Origin: Mesorhizobium tamadayense
Lineage (GTDB): Bacteria; Pseudomonadota; Alphaproteobacteria; Rhizobiales; Rhizobiaceae
Reading direction: 5' to 3'
DNA length: 45,193 bases
Assembly (NCBI RefSeq): GCF_003863365.1
Contig: NZ_RQXT01000057.1
Coordinates: 1-45,193 of the forward strand
Both the position numbers and the translations under genes were made by a program. Every line of letters starts with the position of its first letter. Positions within the stretch are counted from its first letter, which is position 1. Shown one piece after another: positions 18,697 to 27,344 of the stretch. The notes below the pieces were generated by a model. It did not search any database, was not told where the DNA came from, and was given only the letters and a program-made list of their open reading frames with translations.

Positions 18697-19809
18697 TTAC
18701 ATTCCGCAACCCAGCACCGCCGTAGCGCGGACACGCAAAGCACCTTGCGAATAGGCCTGCAGCATATTCTGTCGTGCCTGCATTCCGATCTTCTTGCGGA
18801 GCATTTCATCGCCCGCGAACACTAGTGCTTTCGTCACCGCCATCTCCGCCGAGGGAACAGCAAGCTTCAACATATTCTCTCCATCCTTGCCGTAATCCCG
18901 GATACCGCCGACGTCGGTCGCGATCATCGGAAGGCCGGCAAGCATCGCCTCGGCGACGACGATGCAGAACCCTTCCGTATCGGACAGGTTGATGAACATG
19001 TCATGATCACAGGCTAGCTCGAACCAGCGCGCGACATAGCCATGGAAATGCACGCGATCTCCAATGCCGAGCTCATCCGCCCTGCGCGAAAGCGCCTGCC
19101 GTTCCGGCCCGTCGCCGTAAAGATCTAGGCTTGCAGAAACGCTGCGGTCTTGGAGCATTCGGATGGCCTCGAGCAGGCGGTCAAAGTTCTTCAGCGGAAT
19201 AAGCCGTCCGGCAGCAGCAAGGCGCAAGGGTGTGTGAAGCGTGTAGTCGCGCTTGTAGGTGGAAGCCTCATCGGAGCAAAACAGAGGCACGATATGCGAC
19301 CGGCGAGTGCGCGGCAGGAAGTATGCTTGCGTCTCCTGCAGCGTGCTTTCGCAATCAGCCCAGATTTCGTCGACGCGCCAGGACAGCGCCTTGAGCACAG
19401 GACCATAAACGCCTGCGGCGCGCCGGGAGCGGTAGCGGTAGCGGGCGGTGTGTTCGAATGAAACGCAGTGCAGCCGAGGAGCAAACATCGCAGCAAGCCG
19501 TCCCAGGAGATTGGCCTGTTTGAGCGACAACGCAACCATATCCGGCCGCCACTCCCAGATGAGCCGCAACACCACAAAGAACGAACCTCCTAAGTTGCGC
19601 AAGGAAGTCTCTTCACTCTGCGAAGTGAGGATGAAATTGTGCTCTCCCACCTGTGCGGCGATTTCATCGGCAAGAGCGCCCCCTCGACCCCGGCAACAGG
19701 CAAGAATCTTCAGCTGGTGGCCGCTGAAAAATCCTGCTCGCAACAAAGTGAGCAGTCCGTGCTCGGCGCCACCGGGGTCAAATCCGTAGATGAAGTAAAG
19801 AATTCGCAT
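18697..19809 (-). CDS. Glycosyltransferase family 4 (GT-B fold)
   Basis: 370 residues. The N-terminus RILYFIYGFDPGGAEHGLL carries the GT4 glycine loop. The donor domain shows AAAGRLIPLKNFDRLLEA, LYGDGPERQAL, and an intact EX7E motif in TEGFCIVVAEAMLAGLP. It is encoded opposite to the Wzc-type and ExoF-type genes that flank it, so it has its own promoter in 19810-20376. It is another cytoplasmic sugar-adding enzyme of this locus, specificity unknown. The 271 bases between the Wzc-type stop (18425) and this gene's stop hold no gene I can support. Confidence 0.87.
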   Translation of the reverse strand: MRILYFIYGFDPGGAEHGLLTLLRAGFFSGHQLKILACCRGRGGALADEIAAQVGEHNFILTSQSEETSLRNLGGSFFVVLRLIWEWRPDMVALSLKQANLLGRLAAMFAPRLHCVSFEHTARYRYRSRRAAGVYGPVLKALSWRVDEIWADCESTLQETQAYFLPRTRRSHIVPLFCSDEASTYKRDYTLHTPLRLAAAGRLIPLKNFDRLLEAIRMLQDRSVSASLDLYGDGPERQALSRRADELGIGDRVHFHGYVARWFELACDHDMFINLSDTEGFCIVVAEAMLAGLPMIATDVGGIRDYGKDGENMLKLAVPSAEMAVTKALVFAGDEMLRKKIGMQARQNMLQAYSQGALRVRATAVLGCGM

Positions 19810-20376
19810 GTGATAGTGAAGCGCTCCGATTATTTTGCACCTCGTATCTCTATCGCAAATAACTGTCAGTCTTGTGTGGACTCTACGCCGCTTGTGGTGA
19901 TGGCCCGGCGGTGGGTTGGTAGATTTCTCAGTGCCGCCGCCTGGCCGGTTTCTGACCTTTCAGACGCAATCGTATGGCCTTATTTCTCTCCACTGCCTGC
20001 CAATGAATATTGGATGCGCGTCTCAGGCCGAAAACAATCAACTCGAAGGCCTGCGTCGCCAGCCGCCGCCCAGTTCCATGGGTCTGCCTGACCGGGGATA
20101 GGTGTCCGTCTCACCTGCCGCTACACGCCAGAATAGGCCTGCGGGAACGACGCCAGCTATTTGATACCGGCCCCGCCCAACTCTTCCGCCTGGGCGACTT
20201 TTGTACCTAGCTTTGCCTAGGATAAGTGAGGGCATATCGCACAGACACGCTGTGACCGAGGGCACAGTGAACTCGAAATTTTCGTGACAGGTTGGAGCAG
20301 CTGATATCCTCCTCGATCCGGAACTGCTCAATTCATTTAATGGGTTGCGACAAGGGGCTGAATTGGATGAGCGCAG
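19810..20376. promoter_or_regulatory. Divergent promoter region of the GT4 and ExoF-type genes
   Basis: 567 bases with no supportable gene between two divergent genes. It contains the third copy of the CRP-like palindrome at 20250-20267. The remainder is featureless to my eye apart from several short open frames. Confidence 0.45.
20250..20267 (+). promoter_or_regulatory. CRP-like operator, copy C
   Basis: CTGTGACCGAGGGCACAG is the most symmetric of the three sites (TGTGA-N6-GCACA). It shares the outer CTGTG and ACAG, the CC at positions 7-8 and the GG at positions 11-12 with copies A and B. It lies 109 bases before the ATG of the ExoF-type gene. The surrounding sequence is not related to the leader module of copies A and B, so the match is confined to the site itself. 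Confidence 0.6.
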
Positions 20377-21675
20377 ATGTCGAATAGATCGGCGCGGTGG
20401 CGGGCTGGCAGTTGCGCAGCACCCGCATGCATATCTCTGTTGTTCGCATACGCGAATCTGTCGAATGGCCCTGCCCTAGCTGAGGAGCACAAAGTCGACG
20501 AATACCGTCTGCAGACTGGCGACGTGATCGGCTTCGCTGTCATAGGCTATCCCGAAATGCAAAAGCGAGCTGTTATCGATCGGAGCGGTGTAATTGTGTT
20601 GCCGGTCTTGGGTCCCCTAAACGTTCTCCAGAAGACAATAGAGGATGTTCGCAAGGAGGTAATCGAGGTACTAAAACCGAAGTCCCTTCCGCAGCGATCT
20701 GCTGACGGTACTGAGAATTGGACAAATTTCTATCCAGATCAGATTATAGTTGATATTGAAGAATACCGACCCGTCTATATCGACGGAGATATTGCTTCTC
20801 CTGGGACCCAGGCCTTCAGACCAGGAATGACTGTCCGACAAGCTGTGGCGGCTGGCGGCGGCTATAAGCTCGGTCGCGGTGAGGTTGCAAACCCTGAACT
20901 GACCGTGGCCGACCTTAGCGGCCGCCTTGACGTTCTGCGCATCCAATATCAGGAAAGAGAAATCAAAGTTGCTCGGATGAAGGCGCAGCTGAGCGGAGCC
21001 AGGGCGATTGAGGTTGCGGACGCACAACGTGACCCGAGCCTCGAACCTCGTCGCGACCAAGCTTTGCAACAGGAGCAGAAGCATCTTGAAGCTCTCTATG
21101 CGGACCAGGAGAAGGAGCGCGCTTCAATCACGTTGGCCACGACCAAGGCTGCCGAACGGATGGGCTACCTGAAGGAGCAGCAGAAGGCGGATCAAGCGGG
21201 TGCGGCAGCGGATGCAGAGGAACTTGATCGCCTCAAGAAGCTCTTCGAAAAAGGTCTGATCCAGATCACCAGGGTGAACGATGCTCAACGCGCAGTGCTC
21301 TTGTCAGCGACCCGCGCTTTGCAAACCAACGCTGAGATCTCTCGACTTGAACGCGACCAAGGCGATTTGCAGCGAAGCCTTGAGAAGCTTGCCGACCAAA
21401 GTCGAATTGACCTGCTGGCTAACTTGCAGACCGAAAGCGCGGCGATGACGCAAATGCGCGCTGAGATGGATTCGTTGGTTAAACAAATCGCCTATGTGAG
21501 GCAGCTGCGCAGCGACCTTGTGGCCGAAGGGAGCCGGCGGGTTACGATAGGTGTAACCCGCTCCAATGACGGACAGCCAGAGACGACCGGGGCGACTGAA
21601 GATACCCTGCTCGCTCCGGGTGACACCATCACAATTACGCTGCAGGCCCCGCCAGGAGCAGCGGTCGCGAACTAG
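20377..21675 (+). CDS. Wza/ExoF-type polysaccharide export protein
   Basis: 432 residues. A signal peptide ends near residue 35 (NGPALA before EE). The Poly_export domain follows (YRLQTGDVIGFAVIGYPEM, then VIDRSGVIVLPVLGPL), then an SLBB-like module (PVYIDGDIASPGTQAFRPGMTVRQAV). Residues about 185-370 are a long charged coiled coil, then a short Thr-rich tail. This layout is that of ExoF, the periplasmic/outer-membrane partner of ExoP in succinoglycan export, rather than of lipoprotein Wza: no lipobox cysteine is visible. It carries operator copy C upstream. It probably works with the Wzc-type protein at 16554. Confidence 0.9.
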   Translation: MSNRSARWRAGSCAAPACISLLFAYANLSNGPALAEEHKVDEYRLQTGDVIGFAVIGYPEMQKRAVIDRSGVIVLPVLGPLNVLQKTIEDVRKEVIEVLKPKSLPQRSADGTENWTNFYPDQIIVDIEEYRPVYIDGDIASPGTQAFRPGMTVRQAVAAGGGYKLGRGEVANPELTVADLSGRLDVLRIQYQEREIKVARMKAQLSGARAIEVADAQRDPSLEPRRDQALQQEQKHLEALYADQEKERASITLATTKAAERMGYLKEQQKADQAGAAADAEELDRLKKLFEKGLIQITRVNDAQRAVLLSATRALQTNAEISRLERDQGDLQRSLEKLADQSRIDLLANLQTESAAMTQMRAEMDSLVKQIAYVRQLRSDLVAEGSRRVTIGVTRSNDGQPETTGATEDTLLAPGDTITITLQAPPGAAVAN

Positions 21676-22116
21676 CTAGCTAAGATTGTATTAGAGGCGC
21701 GCAGAGGTGTCCTATCGAGATGTGATCCGGGCCAAGAGAGTTCTGGTGGCTGCTCAGGGTCTCGGCAATTGCCGCGTGCCTGGATACGCCATATCGCCCC
21801 GTTTCAGCTCCTTGGCACGAATAGTAGTTTCAGCTAATATGTGCAGTGAACGACCCCATCCCAGCAACTCTGTGCCTAGCGTTGCGGCGGATAGCAGCAG
21901 ACGAAAAACGCTGAAAACCAAAGACATTCAGCGGTTTTTGCGGGCGCCTGCACACCAGCGGAGAAGGGGTTCAGAATGACACTCTGTCCGTCAATCTCTC
22001 GTCAGGTCTTTGCAAACTTTAGACTGCTTGATTGTCTTATCAATGAATTGTCCAAAAATCATTTCTGGCCAGTCTGGAGACGATCGCAGTGCTCTTCGTT
22101 AGGGCGTGACTAGGGG
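21676..22116. other. Boundary between the two polysaccharide loci
   Basis: 441 bases. A 90-codon GTG frame (21707-21979) has no recognisable family and spans a terminator hairpin at 21904-21939, so I do not call it. The last 100 bases are AT-richer and should hold the promoter of the ten-gene operon that starts at 22117. No CRP-like palindrome was seen here. Confidence 0.4.
21904..21939 (+). terminator. Rho-independent terminator, probably bidirectional
   Basis: CGCTGAA (21909-21915) pairs with TTCAGCG (21927-21933) around an 11-nt loop. The stem is preceded by AAAAA and followed by G then TTTTT. The flanking A- and T-runs let it work on both strands. It lies about 230 bases past the ExoF-type gene and separates the two loci. 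Confidence 0.7.
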
Positions 22117-23307
22117 ATGGCGGAGTTGCCCGGCAATTCACAACACTCTGCCCACGCGCTCGTGGCGGTTATCATCCCTGCCTACAACGCGGAACCATTC
22201 ATCGAGCGTACCTTGGCGTCCGTGCTCGCCCAAACGCATAGGAATATCGAAATAATAGTCGTTGACGATGGTTCGACCGACGGAACAGCATCGATCGTTC
22301 GACGACTGGCTGATGGCGACGGGCGCATTAAGTTACTCCAACAGAAGAATGGTGGCGTCGCGTCGGCGCGCAATGCGGGGATGCGTGCAAGCAAAGGCAC
22401 CTTTATAGCGCCCGTAGACGCCGATGACCTCTGGCACCCGACCAAGCTCGAAAAGCAACTGCGTGTTTTCGCTGCGGCTGGCAATGATCTGGGGCTTGTC
22501 TATACACTTTACCGAACGATCGATGCCGATGACATGGTGATCATGACGCCGAAGCGGACCCACCCGGATGGATGGGTGTTCATGCAGCATCTCGGACAAA
22601 ATTTCATCGGCAACGGCAGTTCGGCGATGTTTCGGCGCGATGTTCTCTTCGAAATGGGTGGCTACTCCTCGCGACTGCGCGAGAGCGGTGCAGAGGGTTG
22701 CGAGGACTTCTTCATCCAACAGAGCATTGCCTCGAAATACCGTTTCGGCGTCGTTGAGGAGCATCTTGTCGGATATCGCCGAACGCCAGGGAATATGTCG
22801 GCAGATTTCGTGCGAATGCTCATCTCGCGTCGGTTGGTGCTCGAGAGCGTACTTGCCCGCTGCACGGAGGCGGTGAAGCCTGTCCTGCTGGATGCGATGT
22901 TCCGCACCGATGTCGAGATTGCCAAGCTTGGGCTAATGACGCACCGATTTGCTGCGGTCGCCAGGCACTGCAGCAAAATGCTCTGGCGATCACCTTTGCA
23001 GTTCGCGAAACTCGTTGCCGCTTTCGCGGCCATTTTCCTGCGCCAGGTGAAGCGAGCGCTTTCCCAACCGGAAAGCCAGGACCGCAGCTCTGAGATCGGA
23101 GGAAATTTTTGGAACTACTCCATTCATGAGTTTGCGGATTCCGCGGAGAATGCCAACCACCGCGTCGGGCTCAGCAATCTTGCAGTAATGGACGAGAAGC
23201 TTGGCCCAGCCGGAGCCTATTTGATGCGGCTTCCTGAACAAGGGACGCTCACAACGCCCAACGAGGACACGAATTCCGACAGCCTACTACGTCCCCTCGA
23301 GACATGA
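22117..23307 (+). CDS. Glycosyltransferase family 2, with C-terminal extension
   Basis: 396 residues. Residues about 15-230 form a GT-A domain: VAVIIPAYNAEPFIERTLAS, IIVVDDGSTDGTA, APVDADDLWHPTKLE (the DxD site) and GCEDFFIQQSIA. A helical part follows, then about 80 residues of hydrophilic tail not seen in short GT2 proteins. It is the first gene of a ten-gene plus-strand operon; the next gene starts 1 base after its stop. It should add a sugar to the ABC-exported glycan. The ATG at 22117 follows TAGGGG closely. Donor and linkage are unknown. Confidence 0.87.
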   Translation: MAELPGNSQHSAHALVAVIIPAYNAEPFIERTLASVLAQTHRNIEIIVVDDGSTDGTASIVRRLADGDGRIKLLQQKNGGVASARNAGMRASKGTFIAPVDADDLWHPTKLEKQLRVFAAAGNDLGLVYTLYRTIDADDMVIMTPKRTHPDGWVFMQHLGQNFIGNGSSAMFRRDVLFEMGGYSSRLRESGAEGCEDFFIQQSIASKYRFGVVEEHLVGYRRTPGNMSADFVRMLISRRLVLESVLARCTEAVKPVLLDAMFRTDVEIAKLGLMTHRFAAVARHCSKMLWRSPLQFAKLVAAFAAIFLRQVKRALSQPESQDRSSEIGGNFWNYSIHEFADSAENANHRVGLSNLAVMDEKLGPAGAYLMRLPEQGTLTTPNEDTNSDSLLRPLET

Positions 23308-23308
23308 G

Positions 23309-24310
23309 ATGAAGAAGCTGTTGCTTGCTGGAGGAGCAGGATTCATCGGGTCGCACCTGGTCGACCGGCTTCTCAAAAGAAACGATTTGGACATGCTGGT
23401 TGTGGTCGACAGCCTATGGACCGGCAGGGCAGAAAACATTGATCATATCCGAGATCAACGCCTCGTGCTGGTCCGCTCCGAGGTGGAGAATTTCAAATCC
23501 GATTTCCAATTCGACGAGATTTTTCATCTTGCGTCGCCCGCGTCGCCACCAGTCTACATGCGCGAGCCCGAGCGTACCGTCTCAGCAAATCTGATTGGCG
23601 CCATGCGGCTCTTGAAACTGCTCAAAAAGGGTGGGCGAATCTGCTTTGCGTCGTCCTCGGAGGTTTATGGAAATCCGCTGGTCAACCCGCTGCCCGAGAC
23701 GTATCGGGGGTCGGTGGACTGTACGGGCCCGCGCTCTTCCTACGACGAAGGCAAGCGCTGCACCGAGGCGCTCCTCTTCGAGAGCAACCGTGTCCGTGGC
23801 GTCGATGTGCGGGTTGCCAGGATCTTTAACGTCTACGGTCCGCGCACCCGAGCCGACGATGGGCGTGCCGTTTCCAACTTTATCGCCAATGCGTTGTCCG
23901 GCAAGCCGATCGTCGTTCATGGTGATGGTCTCCAAACCCGCAGCTGGGGCTATGTCGACGATATTGTCGATGGGCTCGAACGGCTGTTCTGGCTGGAGAA
24001 CTTCAATCATGTGGGAGCAGTCAACGTAGGAAACGACCGGGAAATTTCGGTGCTTGAGATCGCGCAATATGTTGCGGGCCTCATTCCCGGAACGACAATT
24101 GTTCATGATGAGCCGGCGCCGCAGGATCCGACCAACCGGCGTCCTGACCTGACCTTGTGCCGAAGAATCCTGCCGGGGTGGTCATGCAAAGTGCCCTATG
24201 AAGAGGGTCTCGTGCGCACCTTGCGCTGGTTTGAGGCCAAGGGTGAAATTGGGGAAATGAGGGCAACCATGCGATCTAGAGCCGGCAATGATCGGCGTAA
24301 CCTGAGATAG
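23309..24310 (+). CDS. UDP-glucuronate decarboxylase-like SDR (UDP-xylose synthase type)
   Basis: 333 residues of the extended short-chain dehydrogenase fold. GGAGFIGSHLVDRLL is the NAD loop, FASSSEVYGNP carries the catalytic serine region, and SSYDEGKRCTEAL contains the YxxxK pair. The SYDEGKR context, RIFNVYGPR and GLQTRSWGYVDDIVDGL are hallmarks of UDP-glucuronate decarboxylases, which make UDP-xylose from UDP-glucuronate. That suggests a pentose, or a sugar derived from it, in the second glycan. A dTDP-glucose-dehydratase-like role is less likely from the motif. It is tightly packed in the operon. Confidence 0.82.
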   Translation: MKKLLLAGGAGFIGSHLVDRLLKRNDLDMLVVVDSLWTGRAENIDHIRDQRLVLVRSEVENFKSDFQFDEIFHLASPASPPVYMREPERTVSANLIGAMRLLKLLKKGGRICFASSSEVYGNPLVNPLPETYRGSVDCTGPRSSYDEGKRCTEALLFESNRVRGVDVRVARIFNVYGPRTRADDGRAVSNFIANALSGKPIVVHGDGLQTRSWGYVDDIVDGLERLFWLENFNHVGAVNVGNDREISVLEIAQYVAGLIPGTTIVHDEPAPQDPTNRRPDLTLCRRILPGWSCKVPYEEGLVRTLRWFEAKGEIGEMRATMRSRAGNDRRNLR

Positions 24311-24314
24311 GTGG

Positions 24315-25271
24315 GTGACAAGTACTGCGGAGCGGAAGGTGAATGAATCAACGGTTCGCGTAACCGTCCTGATTGTCACTTACAATCACGCACGCTACGT
24401 GGCGGCCGCAATCGACAGCGCTCTCATGCAAGAGGCCGATTTCGGTGTCGAGATATTGATCAGTGAAGACTTCTCGACCGACGGTACCCGGGAGATTGTC
24501 GAACGATATGTTTCCAAAAATCCTGAAAGGCTGTCGGCGATCTATTCCGACAGTAATGTGAGATCGAACGAAGTCGTCGCGAGAGGACTCCGGGTGGCGC
24601 GTGGGCGCTACGTCTCGATCCTCGATGGCGACGACCTGTGGACATCCAGGACCAAGGTGAAAGATCAGGCGGCCCATCTCGACGCGCACCCGGAACTCTC
24701 TGCAATATTCTACAATGCAGTCGTGGCGGATGGCGATGAGATCACATCGAAGCGGTGGACGCGGGCGGACCAGAACCCCATCGTGACGCAAAGGGATATC
24801 TGGGAGGGCAATCCTTTCGCAACTTGCGCAGGCATGATGCGAACCGCGTGCGTTCGAGACGTGCCGTCGTGGTATGCTGATTTCTTTCCGATTACTGATT
24901 GGCCGCTGTATGTGCTTTGCGCAAAGGTAGCAGATCTCGCTTTCGTCGACGAGGTAGCAGGTGTCTACCGTCTGCATCCGGGCGGACTCGTATCGGCACT
25001 GCCAAACCGACCCAAGCTGGATGCGATCGAAGCATTCTACCGGCGCATGGCGCAGGTCATGGACACTCAAGGGGCAAGTTCTGCGCGTGGCGGCTGTTCC
25101 CGCTACTTCTATGAATGGTCGATGCGTTATCTGGCAGAAGGCGATTTTCCATCGGCCAGATCGTGCTTCCTGCGGAGCCTTCGCGGCGGTGGTATCGGAC
25201 GTGACGTGCCCAAACGCGACATTGCCAGGTTGGGGCTGCACCTGCTGAAGTCCTCGGTGCTCCAGAGATGA
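24315..25271 (+). CDS. Glycosyltransferase family 2
   Basis: 318 residues, GTG start at 24315 four bases after the previous stop. VTVLIVTYNHARYVAAAID, ILISEDFSTDGT and SILDGDDLWTS give the GT-A fold and DxD site. The ISEDFSTDGT form is typical of the branch often annotated as WcaA-like. The C-terminal part lacks membrane helices. It overlaps the next gene by ATGA, so translation is coupled. It is one of six GT2 proteins of the operon; specificity is unknown. Confidence 0.87.
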   Translation: MTSTAERKVNESTVRVTVLIVTYNHARYVAAAIDSALMQEADFGVEILISEDFSTDGTREIVERYVSKNPERLSAIYSDSNVRSNEVVARGLRVARGRYVSILDGDDLWTSRTKVKDQAAHLDAHPELSAIFYNAVVADGDEITSKRWTRADQNPIVTQRDIWEGNPFATCAGMMRTACVRDVPSWYADFFPITDWPLYVLCAKVADLAFVDEVAGVYRLHPGGLVSALPNRPKLDAIEAFYRRMAQVMDTQGASSARGGCSRYFYEWSMRYLAEGDFPSARSCFLRSLRGGGIGRDVPKRDIARLGLHLLKSSVLQR

Positions 25272-26260
25272 CGGCGGCTCGCGACTTCGAGTATCGCGAT
25301 CCGATCTCGCCGTTGCCACGGGGGGCTGCTCGCCCGAAATGGTCGGTGATGATCCCTGTCTACAACTGCGCCCGCTTTCTTGCCGCAACGCTGGAAAGCG
25401 TGCTGGCCCAGGACCCCGGCCCGGCTCAGATGCAAATCGAGGTGGTTGACGACTGTTCCTCCGATGATCCGCAGACGGTCTTGAATGAAATCGGTAGGAA
25501 CCGCGTTGGCTTTTTCCACCAGCCGCGGAATCTAGGGCATATCGGCAACTTCCATACCTGCCTGGATCGTGCCCAGGGCGAACTTGTACATCTCCTGCAC
25601 GGCGACGACGCCGTCCGCCCCGGCTTCTACGAATTGCTCGGACGAGGCTTCGATGCGGACCCCAGTACGGGCGCGGCATTCTGCCGGGCGATCTTCATGG
25701 ATGCCCACGGACAGGAGCTGTCGATCCCGCCTGTAATGCAGTCAGGCCCCGGACGGCTCGAGAATGCGGCGGTTCGACTGGCGCTGGAACAGCACATCAT
25801 GACGCCATCAATCGTGGTGCGGCGCGCAGTCTACGAAGAACTCGGCGCGTTCGACCGGCGGCTGAAATGCAGTGAAGACTGGGAGATGTGGGTCCGCATC
25901 GCTTCTCAGTTTCCTGTCTGGTACGAACCACAGGCCCTTGCACTTTATCGGATGCACCAGCAGTCGAACACAGGACGCCATATCCGAAGTGCCGCGGACA
26001 TGGCCTACACGCGAATGGCGATCGATATTTTCAAGAGCTATCTTCCAACCGAGCTTGCGGACGATGTCGCCGCGTCGGCCCGGCGGACCTATGCGCTAAG
26101 CGCTCTCGAAACTGCGCAGCGACTGTTCGGCGCCCGCGATTGGGCTGGATGCTTGGCGCAGATGAGCGAAGCGTTCCGCTTCGATCCCTCACTCAAGACA
26201 ATTGGGCGTATGCTGCGGCTCGTTGCAAGACAGGGAGGTAGGATTGTCCATCCTGGCTGA
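25268..26260 (+). CDS. Glycosyltransferase family 2
   Basis: 330 residues. WSVMIPVYNCARFLAATLES and IEVVDDCSSDDP mark the GT-A fold. The metal site reads LLHGDDAVRPGFYE, with His where the first Asp of DxD is usual but with the GDD kept. Later, KCSEDWEMWVRIAS is the acceptor-side motif. It overlaps both neighbours (ATGA at its start, 17 bases at its end). It is probably a sugar-adding enzyme of the second glycan; the altered DxD leaves a little doubt about activity. Confidence 0.85.
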   Translation: MTAARDFEYRDPISPLPRGAARPKWSVMIPVYNCARFLAATLESVLAQDPGPAQMQIEVVDDCSSDDPQTVLNEIGRNRVGFFHQPRNLGHIGNFHTCLDRAQGELVHLLHGDDAVRPGFYELLGRGFDADPSTGAAFCRAIFMDAHGQELSIPPVMQSGPGRLENAAVRLALEQHIMTPSIVVRRAVYEELGAFDRRLKCSEDWEMWVRIASQFPVWYEPQALALYRMHQQSNTGRHIRSAADMAYTRMAIDIFKSYLPTELADDVAASARRTYALSALETAQRLFGARDWAGCLAQMSEAFRFDPSLKTIGRMLRLVARQGGRIVHPG

Positions 26261-27344
26261 AACCGTGCAGCGGCCTGCAGGACTCCGGCAAGATGAACCG
26301 GTCCGGCTCGTTTTGGCCGGATGTGGCGCCGTCACAAAGTTCTACTATGCGGAAGCGCTTTCACGCCTTCAAAGCAGAGGCCAAGTTGCAGTCGCGGGGA
26401 TATTCGATCCAGAAGCGAAGCAGGCCGCACTCGTTCAGGCGCGACTGCCCTCAGCCAAGATTGCGGCCAGTTTCGAGGGCCTTGTGGCTATGGACGCCGA
26501 TATTGCGATCATTGCTTCGCCACCTCGATATCACGCTGATCAGTCGATACAGGCGTTGGAAGGCGGGATGCATGTTCTGTGTGAAAAGCCGATGGCCACG
26601 AGCAGCTCCGAGGCGGATCGTACCCTTGCGGCAGCGGCAGCCAACAATCTTCATGTGGCAACAGGGCTCGTCAGAAGGCAGTTCCCTGCGACGCGGTCGA
26701 TAAAGGCCATACTGGAAAGCGGATCGATCGGACGGCTGCGAAGCGTCAGTTGTTTTGAGGGAGGCTCCTTCCGGTGGCCCGTGGCTTCGATGAGCTATTT
26801 CAACTTCGCGGAGTCCGGGGGTGGCGTGCTTCAGGATATCGGCACGCATTGCCTTGACCTCCTGACCTGGTGGTTTGGAGAACCCGACGAAATCCACTAC
26901 GCCGATGACGCAATGGGCGGCGTCGAGGCAAACTGCCTTGTCCGGCTGCGTTTTGGCGGCTTCGACGCGACGGTCAGGCTGAGCCGGGATTGGGCTCGCC
27001 CGAATCTGTACCGCCTTGAGGGCGAACGTGGCTCGATTTCCTGGACAGTCAATGAGACCGAGACAGTGGAGATCGCCTTGAATGGAAGTCGCACGACAGG
27101 CTTCGTTTCCTTCACCAATGCCGACGGCCGGTCGCGCGATTTTGTCGATGCATTTTGCGATCAGATTTCGGGCTTGGTGGATGCGGTCCGAAATGGGGCC
27201 CCCCTTTCCGTGCCAGCCAGTGCCGGGCGCAATGTCCTCGATCTGGTCGAACGATGCTATGCCAGACGGAAACTGATGGACATGCCCTGGCTCGGCCCGG
27301 AAGAATTGCTCCATGTCGCTGCTTGCGCCGGGAGCAGACAATGA
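26244..27344 (+). CDS. Gfo/Idh/MocA-family sugar oxidoreductase
   Basis: About 366 residues from a TTG at 26244. I choose this start because GGGAGGT sits 5-6 bases upstream; a longer frame from 26202 would run deep into the preceding gene. VRLVLAGCGAVTKFYYAEAL is the NAD(P)-binding loop, CEKPMAT the conserved EKP motif, and GGVLQDIGTHCLDLLTWWFG the active-site helix. Members oxidise or reduce sugar rings, often at C3, in nucleotide-sugar pathways such as those for amino sugars. It is likely to work with the two SDR proteins of this operon to make an unusual donor; the substrate is not predictable. Confidence 0.84.
   Translation: MSILAETVQRPAGLRQDEPVRLVLAGCGAVTKFYYAEALSRLQSRGQVAVAGIFDPEAKQAALVQARLPSAKIAASFEGLVAMDADIAIIASPPRYHADQSIQALEGGMHVLCEKPMATSSSEADRTLAAAAANNLHVATGLVRRQFPATRSIKAILESGSIGRLRSVSCFEGGSFRWPVASMSYFNFAESGGGVLQDIGTHCLDLLTWWFGEPDEIHYADDAMGGVEANCLVRLRFGGFDATVRLSRDWARPNLYRLEGERGSISWTVNETETVEIALNGSRTTGFVSFTNADGRSRDFVDAFCDQISGLVDAVRNGAPLSVPASAGRNVLDLVERCYARRKLMDMPWLGPEELLHVAACAGSRQ

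Noticed and set aside
21707..21979. A 90-codon GTG frame between the two polysaccharide loci
   Set aside because: It spans a strong rho-independent terminator, has no family and has an Arg/Ser-rich end.
24348..25679. A 443-codon minus-strand frame across two GT2 genes
   Set aside because: Both GT2 genes have strong motifs and coupled starts; the antisense frame is Arg/His-rich and is a by-product of GC-rich codon use.
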